Positions 18,155-25,697 of a stretch of 64,000 bases of DNA are shown here, piece by piece; position 1 is the first letter of the stretch; the number at the start of each line of letters is the position of its first letter. Position numbers and translations under genes: made by a program. The DNA is from a virus. The stretch is taken from IMG/VR virus record IMGVR_UViG_3300046507_000447, positions 1 to 64,000 of that record. The stretch is one strand, 5' to 3'. The notes beneath the pieces were generated by a model that had not been told where the DNA came from, did no database searches, and saw nothing but the letters and a program-made list of their open reading frames with translations.

Positions 18155-19384
18155 ATGAACCTCACAACCCTATATGCGGCGATCGGCCAGAGCGATTTCA
18201 AGAAGTCGCTTTCGCCCGCCCAGCGCAACACGATCGAGCTGATCGTCAACCAGTGGAAAGTCTTCGGCTACCCCTCCGACAACGCCCTAGCCTATGTCCT
18301 GGCGACTGCGCAGTGGGAGACGGCCAACAAGATGGTCCCCGTGCGCGAGACCCTGGCATCCACCGACAAGAGCGCGATGGCGATCCTCGAACGCGACTTC
18401 AAGGCCGGCAAGCTGAAGTGGGTCAAGACGCCTTACTGGCGCACGGGTTACTTCGGTCGCGGTATGGTGCAGCTCACCCACGAGGACAACTACAGCGGGC
18501 CGATCCGCGACGCCGTGATGGAGACGTTCGGCAAGGCATTCGATATCCACAAGGATCCATCGCTGCTCATCACGAACCCCGACATCTCGTGCTTTGTCCT
18601 GATCGAGGGCATGACAAAAGGTGTCACCCTCAAGGCGGACTTCACGCCGTGGGCGTTGGAGACGTTCATCAACGACAAAAAGGTGGACTATCTCGGCGCG
18701 CGGAAGACCGTGAACCCCGGCGACAAGAGCAGCGTCACCAAGATCAAGGATCTCGCGTTGCTCTGGGAGGAGGCTATCCGGGAAGCCCGTCGTGATGACG
18801 ACGAGCAATTCCTGGGACCGGCAGGCCCCGACGTGAAGGGCCAGGGTCTCTATGACGGGCGCGTGCATTCCGAGGTTCGTGACGTCCAGGAGTTGCTCGC
18901 CAAGAAGCTCTACCCGGTCGGCCAGATCGACGGCAAGTGGGGCGACCGAACGGCAGCAGCGGTTCTCGCGTTCCGCCGCAAGAACGGACTACCACTCACC
19001 GACGAGGACATCACCGATAAGGACTTCCTGGCGGCCCTGGCCGTGGGTGATGAGATGGAGCTTCCGACCTCCCGTACCGAGGCGACGGCGGCGGATCTGC
19101 GCGCGCAGGGGTCCAAGACGATCGCGATAGCCGATAAGCTCAAGTGGGTCGGCTCGCTCGCGATCGGCGGCGGCGGTCTGCAAGCGGTAAACTCTGGGCT
19201 CGATACCGTCGATCAGGTGAACACCACGCTCTCGCGGGTCCACGATGTTACCGCGACGGTAGTGAAATTCCTCCAGGACAACTTCCTCTTCCTGGCGGCC
19301 GGCATCGGTGCGGTCGTGGTGTGGCAGGCGATCCGGATCACCAAGGCGAAGGTCCAGGCTCACCGTGAAGGGAAGGACGTCTAA
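18155..19384 (+). CDS. Endolysin: GH19-like muramidase, peptidoglycan-binding domain, C-terminal membrane anchor
   Basis: A 409-residue protein. Residues about 45-130 show a chitinase/GH19-like lysozyme domain (ATAQWETAN with candidate catalytic Glu55, then YFGRGMVQLTHEDNY). Residues about 225-285 form a PG_binding_1 domain (GQIDGKWGDRTAAAVLAFRRKNGL in part). Residues about 376-395 are a transmembrane helix followed by a basic tail. It cleaves peptidoglycan at lysis. A C-terminal rather than N-terminal anchor is unusual. ATG follows AACGGAGCGGCCAG. Confidence 0.85.
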   Translation: MNLTTLYAAIGQSDFKKSLSPAQRNTIELIVNQWKVFGYPSDNALAYVLATAQWETANKMVPVRETLASTDKSAMAILERDFKAGKLKWVKTPYWRTGYFGRGMVQLTHEDNYSGPIRDAVMETFGKAFDIHKDPSLLITNPDISCFVLIEGMTKGVTLKADFTPWALETFINDKKVDYLGARKTVNPGDKSSVTKIKDLALLWEEAIREARRDDDEQFLGPAGPDVKGQGLYDGRVHSEVRDVQELLAKKLYPVGQIDGKWGDRTAAAVLAFRRKNGLPLTDEDITDKDFLAALAVGDEMELPTSRTEATAADLRAQGSKTIAIADKLKWVGSLAIGGGGLQAVNSGLDTVDQVNTTLSRVHDVTATVVKFLQDNFLFLAAGIGAVVVWQAIRITKAKVQAHREGKDV

Positions 19385-19734
19385 TGCCCTTGTTCCTCAC
19401 TGGACTCTGGACGTTCGTCAAGTCGCCGCTCGGGCTCGGCCTGGGCGCGGCTTTCGCTATCCTGGTTTTCGTCCAGGTCCAACGCAACGACGCGGCCGAC
19501 GGTGCTGCGGCCGAGTGCAAGGCCGACGTATATCAGCAACAGCTAAAGGATCTACAGACCAAGCTCGATGCTGCCCAGGCTCTCGCCAAGACGAACCAGG
19601 ACAAGGCCGATCAAACCGAAGCGGCCCGTGCAGCGGCCCAGAAAGAAGCCGATGATCTCAAAGCGACACTTCCACCGGACGGCAATCCTCCTATCCCTCC
19701 CGCTGTTCGTCATCGGGTGCAACAGCTCAAATGA
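19384..19734 (+). CDS. i-spanin (Rz-like)
   Basis: A 116-residue protein in a TAATG overlap with the endolysin. One N-terminal transmembrane helix (about residues 13-32, SPLGLGLGAAFAILVFVQV) is followed by a long coiled coil (about 45-95) rich in Ala, Lys, Glu and Gln. This is the layout of inner-membrane spanins, which pair with a lipoprotein in the outer membrane to fuse the two membranes at lysis. The Rz1-like gene starts inside it in another frame. Confidence 0.85.
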   Translation: MPLFLTGLWTFVKSPLGLGLGAAFAILVFVQVQRNDAADGAAAECKADVYQQQLKDLQTKLDAAQALAKTNQDKADQTEAARAAAQKEADDLKATLPPDGNPPIPPAVRHRVQQLK

Positions 19735-19945
19735 CAAGCCGGCCATCGTCGCGACCGTCACGCCGATCCCCGATCTCGCTGCGACAACGGCTCTGCCTTG
19801 CCGGGATCCTGGTGTGGCTGCGAATTACGGAGACGCCCTCGTGGACACTCGTGTCTGGGGCCTTTGCGAGCGCGGCAGGCACATGGATACCGTCGCCGCA
19901 TACAAAAACGTACAGAGAACATTTGGGGGTCGGCAGGCCCCTTGA
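19652..19945 (+). CDS. o-spanin lipoprotein (Rz1-like), nested start in Rz
   Basis: A 97-residue product from ATG 19652 in the +2 frame relative to the i-spanin. It begins MISKRHFHRTAILL, then a hydrophobic stretch ending in the lipobox VIGC, then a proline- and threonine-containing periplasmic part. It should be lipidated at that Cys and sit in the outer membrane. The first 83 bases overlap the i-spanin; the rest runs past its stop, so the pair is overlapping rather than fully embedded. Confidence 0.8.
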   Translation: MISKRHFHRTAILLSLPLFVIGCNSSNDKPAIVATVTPIPDLAATTALPCRDPGVAANYGDALVDTRVWGLCERGRHMDTVAAYKNVQRTFGGRQAP

Positions 19946-19970
19946 CCGGTAACGCGCACGCGCGTATCAG
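19942..19970 (+). promoter_or_regulatory. Candidate sigma70-type promoter for the holin-like genes
   Basis: TTGACC at 19942-19947, a 17-base spacer and TATCAG at 19965-19970. It overlaps the last codons of the o-spanin gene and points to the small membrane genes at 20087 and 20365. The remaining intergenic stretch to 20086 holds no ORF. Confidence 0.4.
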
Positions 19971-20060
19971 CAACTTGTTTTGGTGTGTACTCGCTAGATG
20001 TAGCCATTGTGCGGCAAGCCCCAACCCGTCAATTTATGGTCGCCAAGGTAGTAACTCCGA

Positions 20061-20075
20061 TTCGGCACGGCCGAA
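20061..20075 (+). promoter_or_regulatory. Small hairpin touching the ribosome site of the holin-like gene
   Basis: TTCGGC-ACG-GCCGAA is a perfect 6-bp inverted repeat whose 3' arm runs into GAAGGTAGG, the likely ribosome site for ATG 20087. It could hold down translation of the downstream membrane protein. This is a reading of the sequence only. Confidence 0.35.
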
Positions 20076-20086
20076 GGTAGGTTTAA

Positions 20087-20368
20087 ATGTTCTGGGGTAG
20101 GGGCGATAGTTCCAAGCTCTCGACCGAAGAACGGGCTCTCTACGACAACCTGCGCCGGCTAGAAGAAACCGGACACATTGTCGGGACGACTCCGGATCAG
20201 ACGGCGACGGCGTTTAGCGCGATCAAGTTTTTCGGAAGCGTTACCGCCACCTCGGGGATGATCGCCGGGGCGCGGAACGTCATGTACTGGATCGGCGGCT
20301 TGGCCTTTTTCTGGTGGACTTCCAAGGATACGATCGTCGCGTTCCTGCGGCATGTGGTGCAGCCATGA
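20087..20368 (+). CDS. Small membrane protein, candidate holin
   Basis: A 93-residue protein. A soluble N-terminal helix pair is followed by a weakly hydrophobic segment (about 45-62) and a clear aromatic transmembrane helix (about 65-83, VMYWIGGLAFFWW). It lies right after the spanins, in a lysis cassette that otherwise lacks a holin, which is why I propose that role. One or two transmembrane segments would make it class II or III. Not proven by any family motif. Confidence 0.5.
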   Translation: MFWGRGDSSKLSTEERALYDNLRRLEETGHIVGTTPDQTATAFSAIKFFGSVTATSGMIAGARNVMYWIGGLAFFWWTSKDTIVAFLRHVVQP

Positions 20369-20856
20369 GAGGGATGGGTGTCTTGCGCTGGTTTAAATAT
20401 CGCATGATCGAGCTGGCCGTCGCCCTGCCTATCCTGGCTTGCTCGCTCTATCTGATCCAGAACATCCAGGACCAGCGGAAGGTCGGCGTGCCCGCGAGCG
20501 CGTGGTTCTCTGTCACCGACATCTTCGTTCCGGACCACGCTTCGGGCGAGGATGTCACCATGACCTATGACCGGACGATCAAGGAAGAGGTTCGAGGCTT
20601 CTGGTTGATCGAGGCGCAGCGGCAGGACAATGCGTCCGGTTCGTTTGTTTCGGAATGCTCGGCCTCGGGGATCAGCGAATACGAGCCCCAGGATTACATC
20701 CCAAACAATCAGGTGAAGTGGTCCTGGTTCATGGGCGACAAATGCCTGGAGCTTCCTGGCGGCACGTACCGGCTCCGTGGATCCTGGGTCTTGCGTCGCC
20801 CGAGCTGGCCCGACAAGAAGATCGCGACCTATTCGAACCTCTTCAAGATCTACTAG
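20365..20856 (+). CDS. Membrane-anchored protein with periplasmic domain
   Basis: A 163-residue protein from the ATG in the ATGA overlap with the preceding gene. One N-terminal transmembrane helix (about residues 12-31, MIELAVALPILACSLYLI) is followed by a beta-rich domain with two cysteines (SECSAS and DKCLELPGG) likely outside the cytoplasm. Could be an antiholin-like regulator or a structural cap; I do not recognise the family. Its stop codon shares CTAG with the convergent gene at 20853. Confidence 0.6.
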   Translation: MRGMGVLRWFKYRMIELAVALPILACSLYLIQNIQDQRKVGVPASAWFSVTDIFVPDHASGEDVTMTYDRTIKEEVRGFWLIEAQRQDNASGSFVSECSASGISEYEPQDYIPNNQVKWSWFMGDKCLELPGGTYRLRGSWVLRRPSWPDKKIATYSNLFKIY

Positions 20857-21440
20857 ACTGGCGACTCCTCTGTCGCCCGTCTCACCGTGGCGATAACCTT
20901 CTTCGCCTGTCGCGTCTGGGAGTCAGACAGCTCCCAATCTTCCCGGTATTTCGCGAGCACGTCCTGGGCGAATTCGATCTGCCAGGAGTCGAGATCCCGG
21001 TTGTCGTTATCCAGCGCCCAGGACAGCTCGTTCAACAGCGCTCGGCCGCCTCGGAACGGCTTCTTGCGGCGTGCCTGCTCTCGCTCGGCGTCGTTCATTT
21101 CAGCATCGTCAAACGAGCCCGCATATTGCTCTGCGCGGCGCTTCTCTCGCGCGGCGTGCTCAGCGTTGCGGACATCCTCGCGCTGCCTTGCACGGGCTTC
21201 CTGGGCTCGGGCCTTGGCCTCCCAAACATCCTCCCGCCGTTCGCCTCTTGGCGGCGCGCCTTCCTTGAAGACGACGCGATCGACATAGACGGTCTTGCCG
21301 GATAGCAGCAGTTCGACCAGCGTCTTCTTCTCGTCGGCGGCGATCTTCCGGATGAACCGCAGAGCGTTCAAAGCTTCGCCGTCATGCTCGCTCCCGAGCA
21401 TGCCGATAAACTTTTCGAGCTTGGATCTGCTGTCACTCAT
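20853..21440 (-). CDS. Conserved phage protein with DUF2786-like N-terminus
   Basis: A 195-residue protein, last gene of the minus-strand early block. Residues 7-40 (KFIGMLGSEHDGEALNALRFI, then a helix) resemble the start of DUF2786-type proteins that begin with a count-like LxMLGSxHxGE motif. The middle (about 60-120) is a long charged helix. Function unknown. Its stop overlaps the convergent late gene by four bases. Confidence 0.7.
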   Translation of the reverse strand: MSDSRSKLEKFIGMLGSEHDGEALNALRFIRKIAADEKKTLVELLLSGKTVYVDRVVFKEGAPPRGERREDVWEAKARAQEARARQREDVRNAEHAAREKRRAEQYAGSFDDAEMNDAEREQARRKKPFRGGRALLNELSWALDNDNRDLDSWQIEFAQDVLAKYREDWELSDSQTRQAKKVIATVRRATEESPV

Positions 21441-21634
21441 CAGAGGCTTACTATGCTATCGTATTGCCGGTTAAGGCGGTCCATCAAATCGTAATCGTTG
21501 ATCGCTTCGGCGGCGCGCCAACGGCGTCTCCACTCGCCCATGGCGAACATGAGGATCATGCGCCTATCGGATGGCCGCTCTTTGTCCGTGCTCAGCCGGC
21601 CGTAGCAATCGGTCACGTCAATGACGATGTTCAT
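21440..21634 (-). CDS. Small hypothetical early protein
   Basis: A 64-residue protein joined to its upstream neighbour by a 17-base overlap and to the downstream gene by a one-base overlap. Basic central helix (GEWRRRWRAAEAIND). No family recognised. Genuine coding is supported by the dense overlap pattern of the operon. Confidence 0.55.
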   Translation of the reverse strand: MNIVIDVTDCYGRLSTDKERPSDRRMILMFAMGEWRRRWRAAEAINDYDLMDRLNRQYDSIVSL

Positions 21635-21878
21635 CTTTCCAATCCCCTATGCCACCTGTCTTTTTCGGACGGATCCGCAGCGCATAGGCGAACTGTTTCG
21701 GCAGGGGTCTATTGAACTGCCGCCTCTCGCCGGGATCCGCGTTGAAGATACCCAGCAGGGAGGAAATAGCGCCGTTCGGTCTGACGCCGACGCGGTAGAC
21801 GAGGCGCGGGTTTCCCAGCGCCAGGACATGGTCATGCGTGCGCCGGTTGACGGCCCAATACAGAACGCTCGTGCTCAT
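21618..21878 (-). CDS. Small hypothetical early protein
   Basis: An 86-residue protein, start coupled to the end of the methyltransferase gene by ATGA. It has a beta-rich first half (VLALGNPRLVYRVGV) and a basic C-terminus ending in KDEHRH. No family recognised. Confidence 0.55.
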   Translation of the reverse strand: MSTSVLYWAVNRRTHDHVLALGNPRLVYRVGVRPNGAISSLLGIFNADPGERRQFNRPLPKQFAYALRIRPKKTGGIGDWKDEHRH

Positions 21879-22540
21879 ACAACCTCCATAAGCTCCGGGA
21901 AGAGGAGCGGATCGTTAAACTTGTCCTTCTCGTCACCATGCACAGACCAGACGCCGTGCTGCTGCCGGCCGAACATCTCGAAATAGGGACCGTCCACAAG
22001 GCGCTCGATCAGCGGAAAGATCTCATCCGGCTTGCGGCTGTGCTCGCGGCGCTTGGCGGCGATGAAACGCGGCACGTCCTTGCCGATGCGCTTCGGCCGG
22101 CCGACGGTATTCAGGAAGCATCGTTCCGCGTCCTGCTCTGTCTCGCCGAAGTATGTCTCGTAAACCATTTCCGCGTTCGCCCTGGTCCAGTGGCCCGTGC
22201 CCTGGAAGAACGTCTTGCCGTCCTTGTTGAGCTTGCCCCAGGTGAACCCGACCGTCTTGAATTTGAAGCCCCAGGCCTTCACAACTTCAAGGGCCAACTC
22301 GACATGGCTGTCGATGATCCACATGAATAGCACGCAATCCTTAGCGGCGAGGTCTTGGACAGGGAGCGCCTTCAGCTCGGGGATCGTCATGGTTTTGTAG
22401 TGGCGATCGGGCGACCGGCCCATGCCCTTGGCCGAGCGCGTGAGGTATTTCCAGGGCGGATCGCAGACGATCACCCGATACTTTTTGTAGCCGAACCCCT
22501 TGAACGGGCCGTCCTGGATCAGTTGCGTTTTCCCCTGCAC
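21875..22540 (-). CDS. MT-A70 family DNA N6-adenine methyltransferase
   Basis: A 221-residue protein. The catalytic DPPW is at residues 27-30, after a hydrophobic strand (YRVIVCD), with LFMWI as the following motif and HWTRANAE then RREHSRKPDE near the C-terminus, as in phage MT-A70 enzymes. It transfers a methyl group from SAM to adenine N6, probably in phage DNA to evade restriction. GTG start with AAGGGA seven bases upstream; the frame has a stop just before. The upstream small gene overlaps it by 200 bases. Confidence 0.85.
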   Translation of the reverse strand: MQGKTQLIQDGPFKGFGYKKYRVIVCDPPWKYLTRSAKGMGRSPDRHYKTMTIPELKALPVQDLAAKDCVLFMWIIDSHVELALEVVKAWGFKFKTVGFTWGKLNKDGKTFFQGTGHWTRANAEMVYETYFGETEQDAERCFLNTVGRPKRIGKDVPRFIAAKRREHSRKPDEIFPLIERLVDGPYFEMFGRQQHGVWSVHGDEKDKFNDPLLFPELMEVV

Positions 22541-22745
22541 GTAATTCCCTTATCCGCTGCCTCGCAGCATTTTTTAGCTGCTGGTTGTCTCGGCCGTGGT
22601 CGCCTTGCGGGCAACGCACGCCGATCATTTTATCGGCAAGGAAGACCTTCTCATGCCGGGTGCCTCGTTCAATTCGCCACGGCAAGCCGGTCGCCTCCAG
22701 GAAGGCCTCCAGCTCCTTCTTGAGCTTTCGATTGCTGCCGCTCAT
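22341..22745 (-). CDS. Small conserved protein overlapping the methyltransferase by 200 bases
   Basis: A 134-residue reading frame from ATG 22745, coupled by ATGA. Only the first 68 residues look like a known short phage protein (RKLKKELEAFLEATGLPW, RHEKVFLADK, ending LKNAARQRIRELRAG). That part ends where the methyltransferase begins. The remaining 66 residues are read through methyltransferase codons in another frame. Either the long overlap is real, or a stop was lost here by mutation or sequencing error. Confidence 0.6.
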   Translation of the reverse strand: MSGSNRKLKKELEAFLEATGLPWRIERGTRHEKVFLADKMIGVRCPQGDHGRDNQQLKNAARQRIRELRAGENATDPGRPVQGVRLQKVSGDRLRSALEIPHALGQGHGPVARSPLQNHDDPRAEGAPCPRPRR

Positions 22746-23029
22746 ACGACATCCAAATCGTCGCCGTAGTCCTCCTCTGGGGCCGGCTTATCGTCGGCCA
22801 GCCACTCGGCCCAGCTTCCACCGGGCGGCGGCCCCAGGACATAGGCGATGGCGAGCGCCGCGTCCGTGTTGTGGTTGATGTGATAGGAGGTCGAGCTGGT
22901 CGGGTTCTGCGCCGAGACCTGGACGACTCCGTCCTCTCGGAAGAAGATGTTGAGAGATCTTGTCAGCTTCTTCTTCTTGGCATTGCGCAGGACCGTCGCG
23001 GTGTCAGGCGGGAGATCGGTCCACATCAT
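22742..23029 (-). CDS. Hypothetical early protein
   Basis: A 95-residue protein between GapR-like and small conserved genes, with ATGA overlaps on both sides. It is mixed alpha/beta with an acidic end (EEDYGDDLDVV). The same -VV acidic ending recurs in proteins at 23334 and 48119. No family recognised. Confidence 0.55.
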   Translation of the reverse strand: MMWTDLPPDTATVLRNAKKKKLTRSLNIFFREDGVVQVSAQNPTSSTSYHINHNTDAALAIAYVLGPPPGGSWAEWLADDKPAPEEDYGDDLDVV

Positions 23030-23334
23030 ACGGCTCCGTCAGTTTCGTCGTCGGTATCGTCTTCGGCGGGGAGCATGCCGAGCGCCGCCTTGTAGGTGTC
23101 AACGAGGTTCTCGAACGTCTGCAACTCTTCAGCGTCTTGCTTACGATCGCGGATGACGCGGCGTATCACCTTGTTGTCGTAGCCCCGGCCCTTCGCCTCG
23201 CTATAGACATCCTTGATGTCCGTGCCGATCGTCGCCTTCTCTTCTTCCAGGCGCTCGATCCGTTCAACGAACTGGCGGAGCTCTGCGCCCGCGTTCGAGC
23301 CTGCGGATGTGTGAGGATCTTTCTTCTTCGCCAT
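23026..23334 (-). CDS. GapR-like nucleoid protein (DUF2312)
   Basis: A 102-residue protein with the DUF2312 signature: LRQFVERIERLEEEKATI, then DIKDVYSEAKGRGYDNKVIRRVI and RKQD. In Caulobacter GapR encircles overtwisted AT-rich DNA ahead of forks and polymerases. The phage copy keeps the coiled-coil helix and the basic second helix and ends in an acidic tail. It may compact phage DNA, help topoisomerases during replication, or interfere with host GapR. Overlaps neighbours by one and four bases. Confidence 0.88.
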   Translation of the reverse strand: MAKKKDPHTSAGSNAGAELRQFVERIERLEEEKATIGTDIKDVYSEAKGRGYDNKVIRRVIRDRKQDAEELQTFENLVDTYKAALGMLPAEDDTDDETDGAV

Positions 23335-23891
23335 TAGACCACGCTCATGTCGTCATCGTCTTCGGCAGGCGATGCGGTTTCTGTCTTCGGTTCCTCCTCG
23401 TGGATGACCCCGAGATGCGGGTCGATCGAGAAGGCACCCTCTCGCTTGAAAGCGTACCACTCGTCGCGCTTGACCTTCTTGACGCGAGGGTCATTCGGCT
23501 GGACCGCGCCGCCCTTGATCTGGAAGACCGCGTTGGCGTTCGGCCAGTAATAGAATGCGTTCTGGCTGAAGGTCTTGTCGCCGAAGACGATCGGCGAGAG
23601 ATCCGGCCCCGCGCCCTTTACCGGTTCGGCGGCGTCCGTCTCTTCGGTCGTGAGCATCAGGTGGCCGGCGAAACCGTCGGCGTCATCGAACAGCTTGCCG
23701 GATGCCGGGTGCGTGACCGTGCCGTCCGGATGGCGTATCGCCTCCTTGCTGGTGACGCCGGAACGGGCGGTCGCGAACAGCGGGAAGACCATGTTGTTCT
23801 GGATGTATTGCCAGCCCACGACGGCGGCGATAGGCATGCCGTCCCCGTCGATTAGCGTTGTCCCAGGCGCGGCCGGGATTGTCGTCGTCAT
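23334..23891 (-). CDS. Hypothetical early protein with acidic tail
   Basis: A 185-residue protein, start overlapping the DUF3310 stop by ATGA. Mostly beta with aromatic patches (WQYIQNNMVFPLF, NAFYYWPNANAVF). The C-terminus is acidic (AEDDDDMSVV), the type of tail seen in single-strand DNA-binding or polymerase-binding proteins. No family recognised. Confidence 0.6.
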   Translation of the reverse strand: MTTTIPAAPGTTLIDGDGMPIAAVVGWQYIQNNMVFPLFATARSGVTSKEAIRHPDGTVTHPASGKLFDDADGFAGHLMLTTEETDAAEPVKGAGPDLSPIVFGDKTFSQNAFYYWPNANAVFQIKGGAVQPNDPRVKKVKRDEWYAFKREGAFSIDPHLGVIHEEEPKTETASPAEDDDDMSVV

Positions 23892-24352
23892 GCGGCTTCT
23901 CCGTATGCTTCATTGATGAGGAGGGTGATCGCCTTCTTGATCCGCACAACGTATTTGGTCTGGTCGTTTTCCTGCGACCGGACCCAGCTATCGAGCGTCT
24001 TCAGAATGAGCGTTTCGGTGAGAGGCAAGCGGTTCGCCTCGCAATAGGTTTCGATGGAGATGCGGGGATCGTCCAGGGCGTCAAGCTGCACGCCGAGCGG
24101 TGCGACCAGGGCTCCGTTCATGACGCTGAAGGCGCGGAGCTTCCAGATCGGTTGGACCAGTTCAACGCGGAGATCCACGGTGTGCGCGGCCTTCTCCAGG
24201 TCGGCCTTGCCGCCCTTCGAACGGTGGCGGCTGACATATTTCAAGATCGTATGGGCGCAGGAGTCGTAGCCGTTGATCATTGTGAATTGCATCGGCTGAA
24301 CGGCGGAATTCTTGTAGTGGTTGCCGCCTACCTGAACCGAGAGAGCTGTCAT
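23888..24352 (-). CDS. DUF3310 family protein
   Basis: A 154-residue protein. Residues 8-55 show VGGNHYKNSAVQPMQF, YDSCAHTILKYVSRHRSKGG and DLEKA, the DUF3310 pattern common in phages, where it is sometimes linked to nucleotide metabolism enzymes. The rest is helical and specific. Molecular function is not established. Confidence 0.8.
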   Translation of the reverse strand: MTALSVQVGGNHYKNSAVQPMQFTMINGYDSCAHTILKYVSRHRSKGGKADLEKAAHTVDLRVELVQPIWKLRAFSVMNGALVAPLGVQLDALDDPRISIETYCEANRLPLTETLILKTLDSWVRSQENDQTKYVVRIKKAITLLINEAYGEAA

Positions 24353-24362
24353 TGTCGTCGTC

Positions 24363-24752
24363 CTAATTGATGATCTTGCGGGACGATTTCGCGACGGCTT
24401 TCAACTCCTCGGCAGTGAGCGCCCCACCGGGGATCTGCGCGCTGCCTTCCGCCATCTTCATGAGACCCAATTCGGTGACGTTCTTGGGGAGCCGTGGGCC
24501 TATCGACGTAATCGGCAAGCCCTGCATAAGCCAGGACTCAGTGCGTTCCAAGAAGAAAACCGCCACGTCCAGGAAACGAACGGGGGATTGTTCGGAGATG
24601 ATCTTCGCGCGGCGGATGATCTCCTCGGACACGGTGCGAACGTAGTCTGGGTTCGCGGTCGGCTGTCCCAGGAGCGCGAGACGCCGCCACTCCTGCATCC
24701 GGAATTCGAGCTTGGCTTCTTCCGGAGAGAGCCGGCTTGGTTGGACGCGCAT
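24363..24752 (-). CDS. Hypothetical early protein behind an operator-type promoter
   Basis: A 129-residue product from ATG 24752, chosen because GAGG lies six bases upstream; a TTG 12 bases earlier has no such site. Helical throughout, with a SPEEAKLEFRMQEWRRLALL start. First gene after the promoter at 24780-24808, so it leads the last transcription unit of the early block. Confidence 0.65.
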   Translation of the reverse strand: MRVQPSRLSPEEAKLEFRMQEWRRLALLGQPTANPDYVRTVSEEIIRRAKIISEQSPVRFLDVAVFFLERTESWLMQGLPITSIGPRLPKNVTELGLMKMAEGSAQIPGGALTAEELKAVAKSSRKIIN

Positions 24753-24779
24753 GATACCTCGCAATGAAATGATCCGGCG

Positions 24780-24808
24780 ACGCTACCCAACAAACAGTTG
24801 GCGGTCAA
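24780..24808 (-). promoter_or_regulatory. Promoter with operator in its spacer, copy A
   Basis: On the minus strand: TTGACC, a 17-base spacer made of GCCAAC-TGTTT-GTTGGG, then TAGCGT. The inverted half-sites fill the whole spacer. Predicted start near 24773, about 20 bases before ATG 24752. Same architecture as 27687 and 34067. Confidence 0.65.
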
Positions 24809-25086
24809 TCAGCCTTGGCGGCTATCAACAGGCGATCGATGCGGTGAAACTGGAAGGTCAAACCGCGAGCGCACGCAGCTATCGTGTCTTCGGATTGCAT
24901 GTGGACCTTGAAGGGTTTGATCCTCCGATCGGCCGGCATGAAGGCCGCGCTGGCGTTCCACCCTTGAGCGGTCCGCTCAATATCCTCAAGGGTTACGGCT
25001 ATCGGGAGCCCGAAGTGCGTGAACACCTCCCGGAGCCGGAAAGCCAGCGCGCGCCTATCGCTTACGGTTCTTCCCGCAAGTTCCAT
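24805..25086 (-). CDS. Hypothetical early protein
   Basis: A 93-residue mixed alpha/beta protein (REVFTHFGLPIAVTLEDIER, AAFMPADRR). Its last codons overlap the -35 box of the following promoter. No family recognised. Confidence 0.55.
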   Translation of the reverse strand: MELAGRTVSDRRALAFRLREVFTHFGLPIAVTLEDIERTAQGWNASAAFMPADRRIKPFKVHMQSEDTIAACARGLTFQFHRIDRLLIAAKAD

Positions 25087-25088
25087 GA

Positions 25089-25697
25089 TCAGTCTTTCGG
25101 TGCGGCGTCTTGCGCCTTCTGGCTATCGGGGCCGAAGATGCGTCCGAATTCCGCGCGCATGTAGATCATCATCGCAAGGTTCATGACGTCGATCATGTCG
25201 CCTTTGACGACGTGCTCGGCCAACATGGACGCGAGCTGCTCTTCACTGACCTCGGCCGAGTCCCACCAGCCGCCGTAACCCTGGCCGCGCTTCAGGCCGA
25301 GCTTGTCCTTCATCATCTTGGCGAAGCGATCGACCGCGAAATTGTCCACGATTGCGTCATCGCGCGCTTTGCATGCGGCGACAAAGCCATCCCAATTGAC
25401 CTTGCGTACCATGCCGAGACCTGTGTCGGTCCAGTAGCCGGCGCCAGTGGGATCCGCTGGATCTGGATGCGGTATCCTCCAGTGCGGCTCGTCGCTCTTC
25501 GGCAATTCCTTGCGGGCGCGCTCGAAGAAGCGCCCAGGCTGGTCGCCAGTCGGCGGCACGAACTGCGCCACGAGGTGCTTGCGGTTGAACTGCAAGCGCG
25601 TTTCTTCCATGTTCTGGCGAAAGGCCGGCCTGTTTTCCGGGATACAGTCGATGAACCAGCTCATCATCAGATCGAAAGTCTTGACTTCATTGGTCAC
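25089..25697 (-). CDS. Conserved phage protein (GRGGW...KGDxxDVMN type)
   Basis: A 202-residue protein. The C-terminal third (KRGQGYGGWWDSAEVSEEQL, then LAEHVVKGDMIDVMNLAMM) matches a motif I know from many phage early proteins, where a similar block follows varied N-terminal parts. Function unknown. Ten-base overlap with the gene upstream. Confidence 0.65.
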   Translation of the reverse strand: MTNEVKTFDLMMSWFIDCIPENRPAFRQNMEETRLQFNRKHLVAQFVPPTGDQPGRFFERARKELPKSDEPHWRIPHPDPADPTGAGYWTDTGLGMVRKVNWDGFVAACKARDDAIVDNFAVDRFAKMMKDKLGLKRGQGYGGWWDSAEVSEEQLASMLAEHVVKGDMIDVMNLAMMIYMRAEFGRIFGPDSQKAQDAAPKD

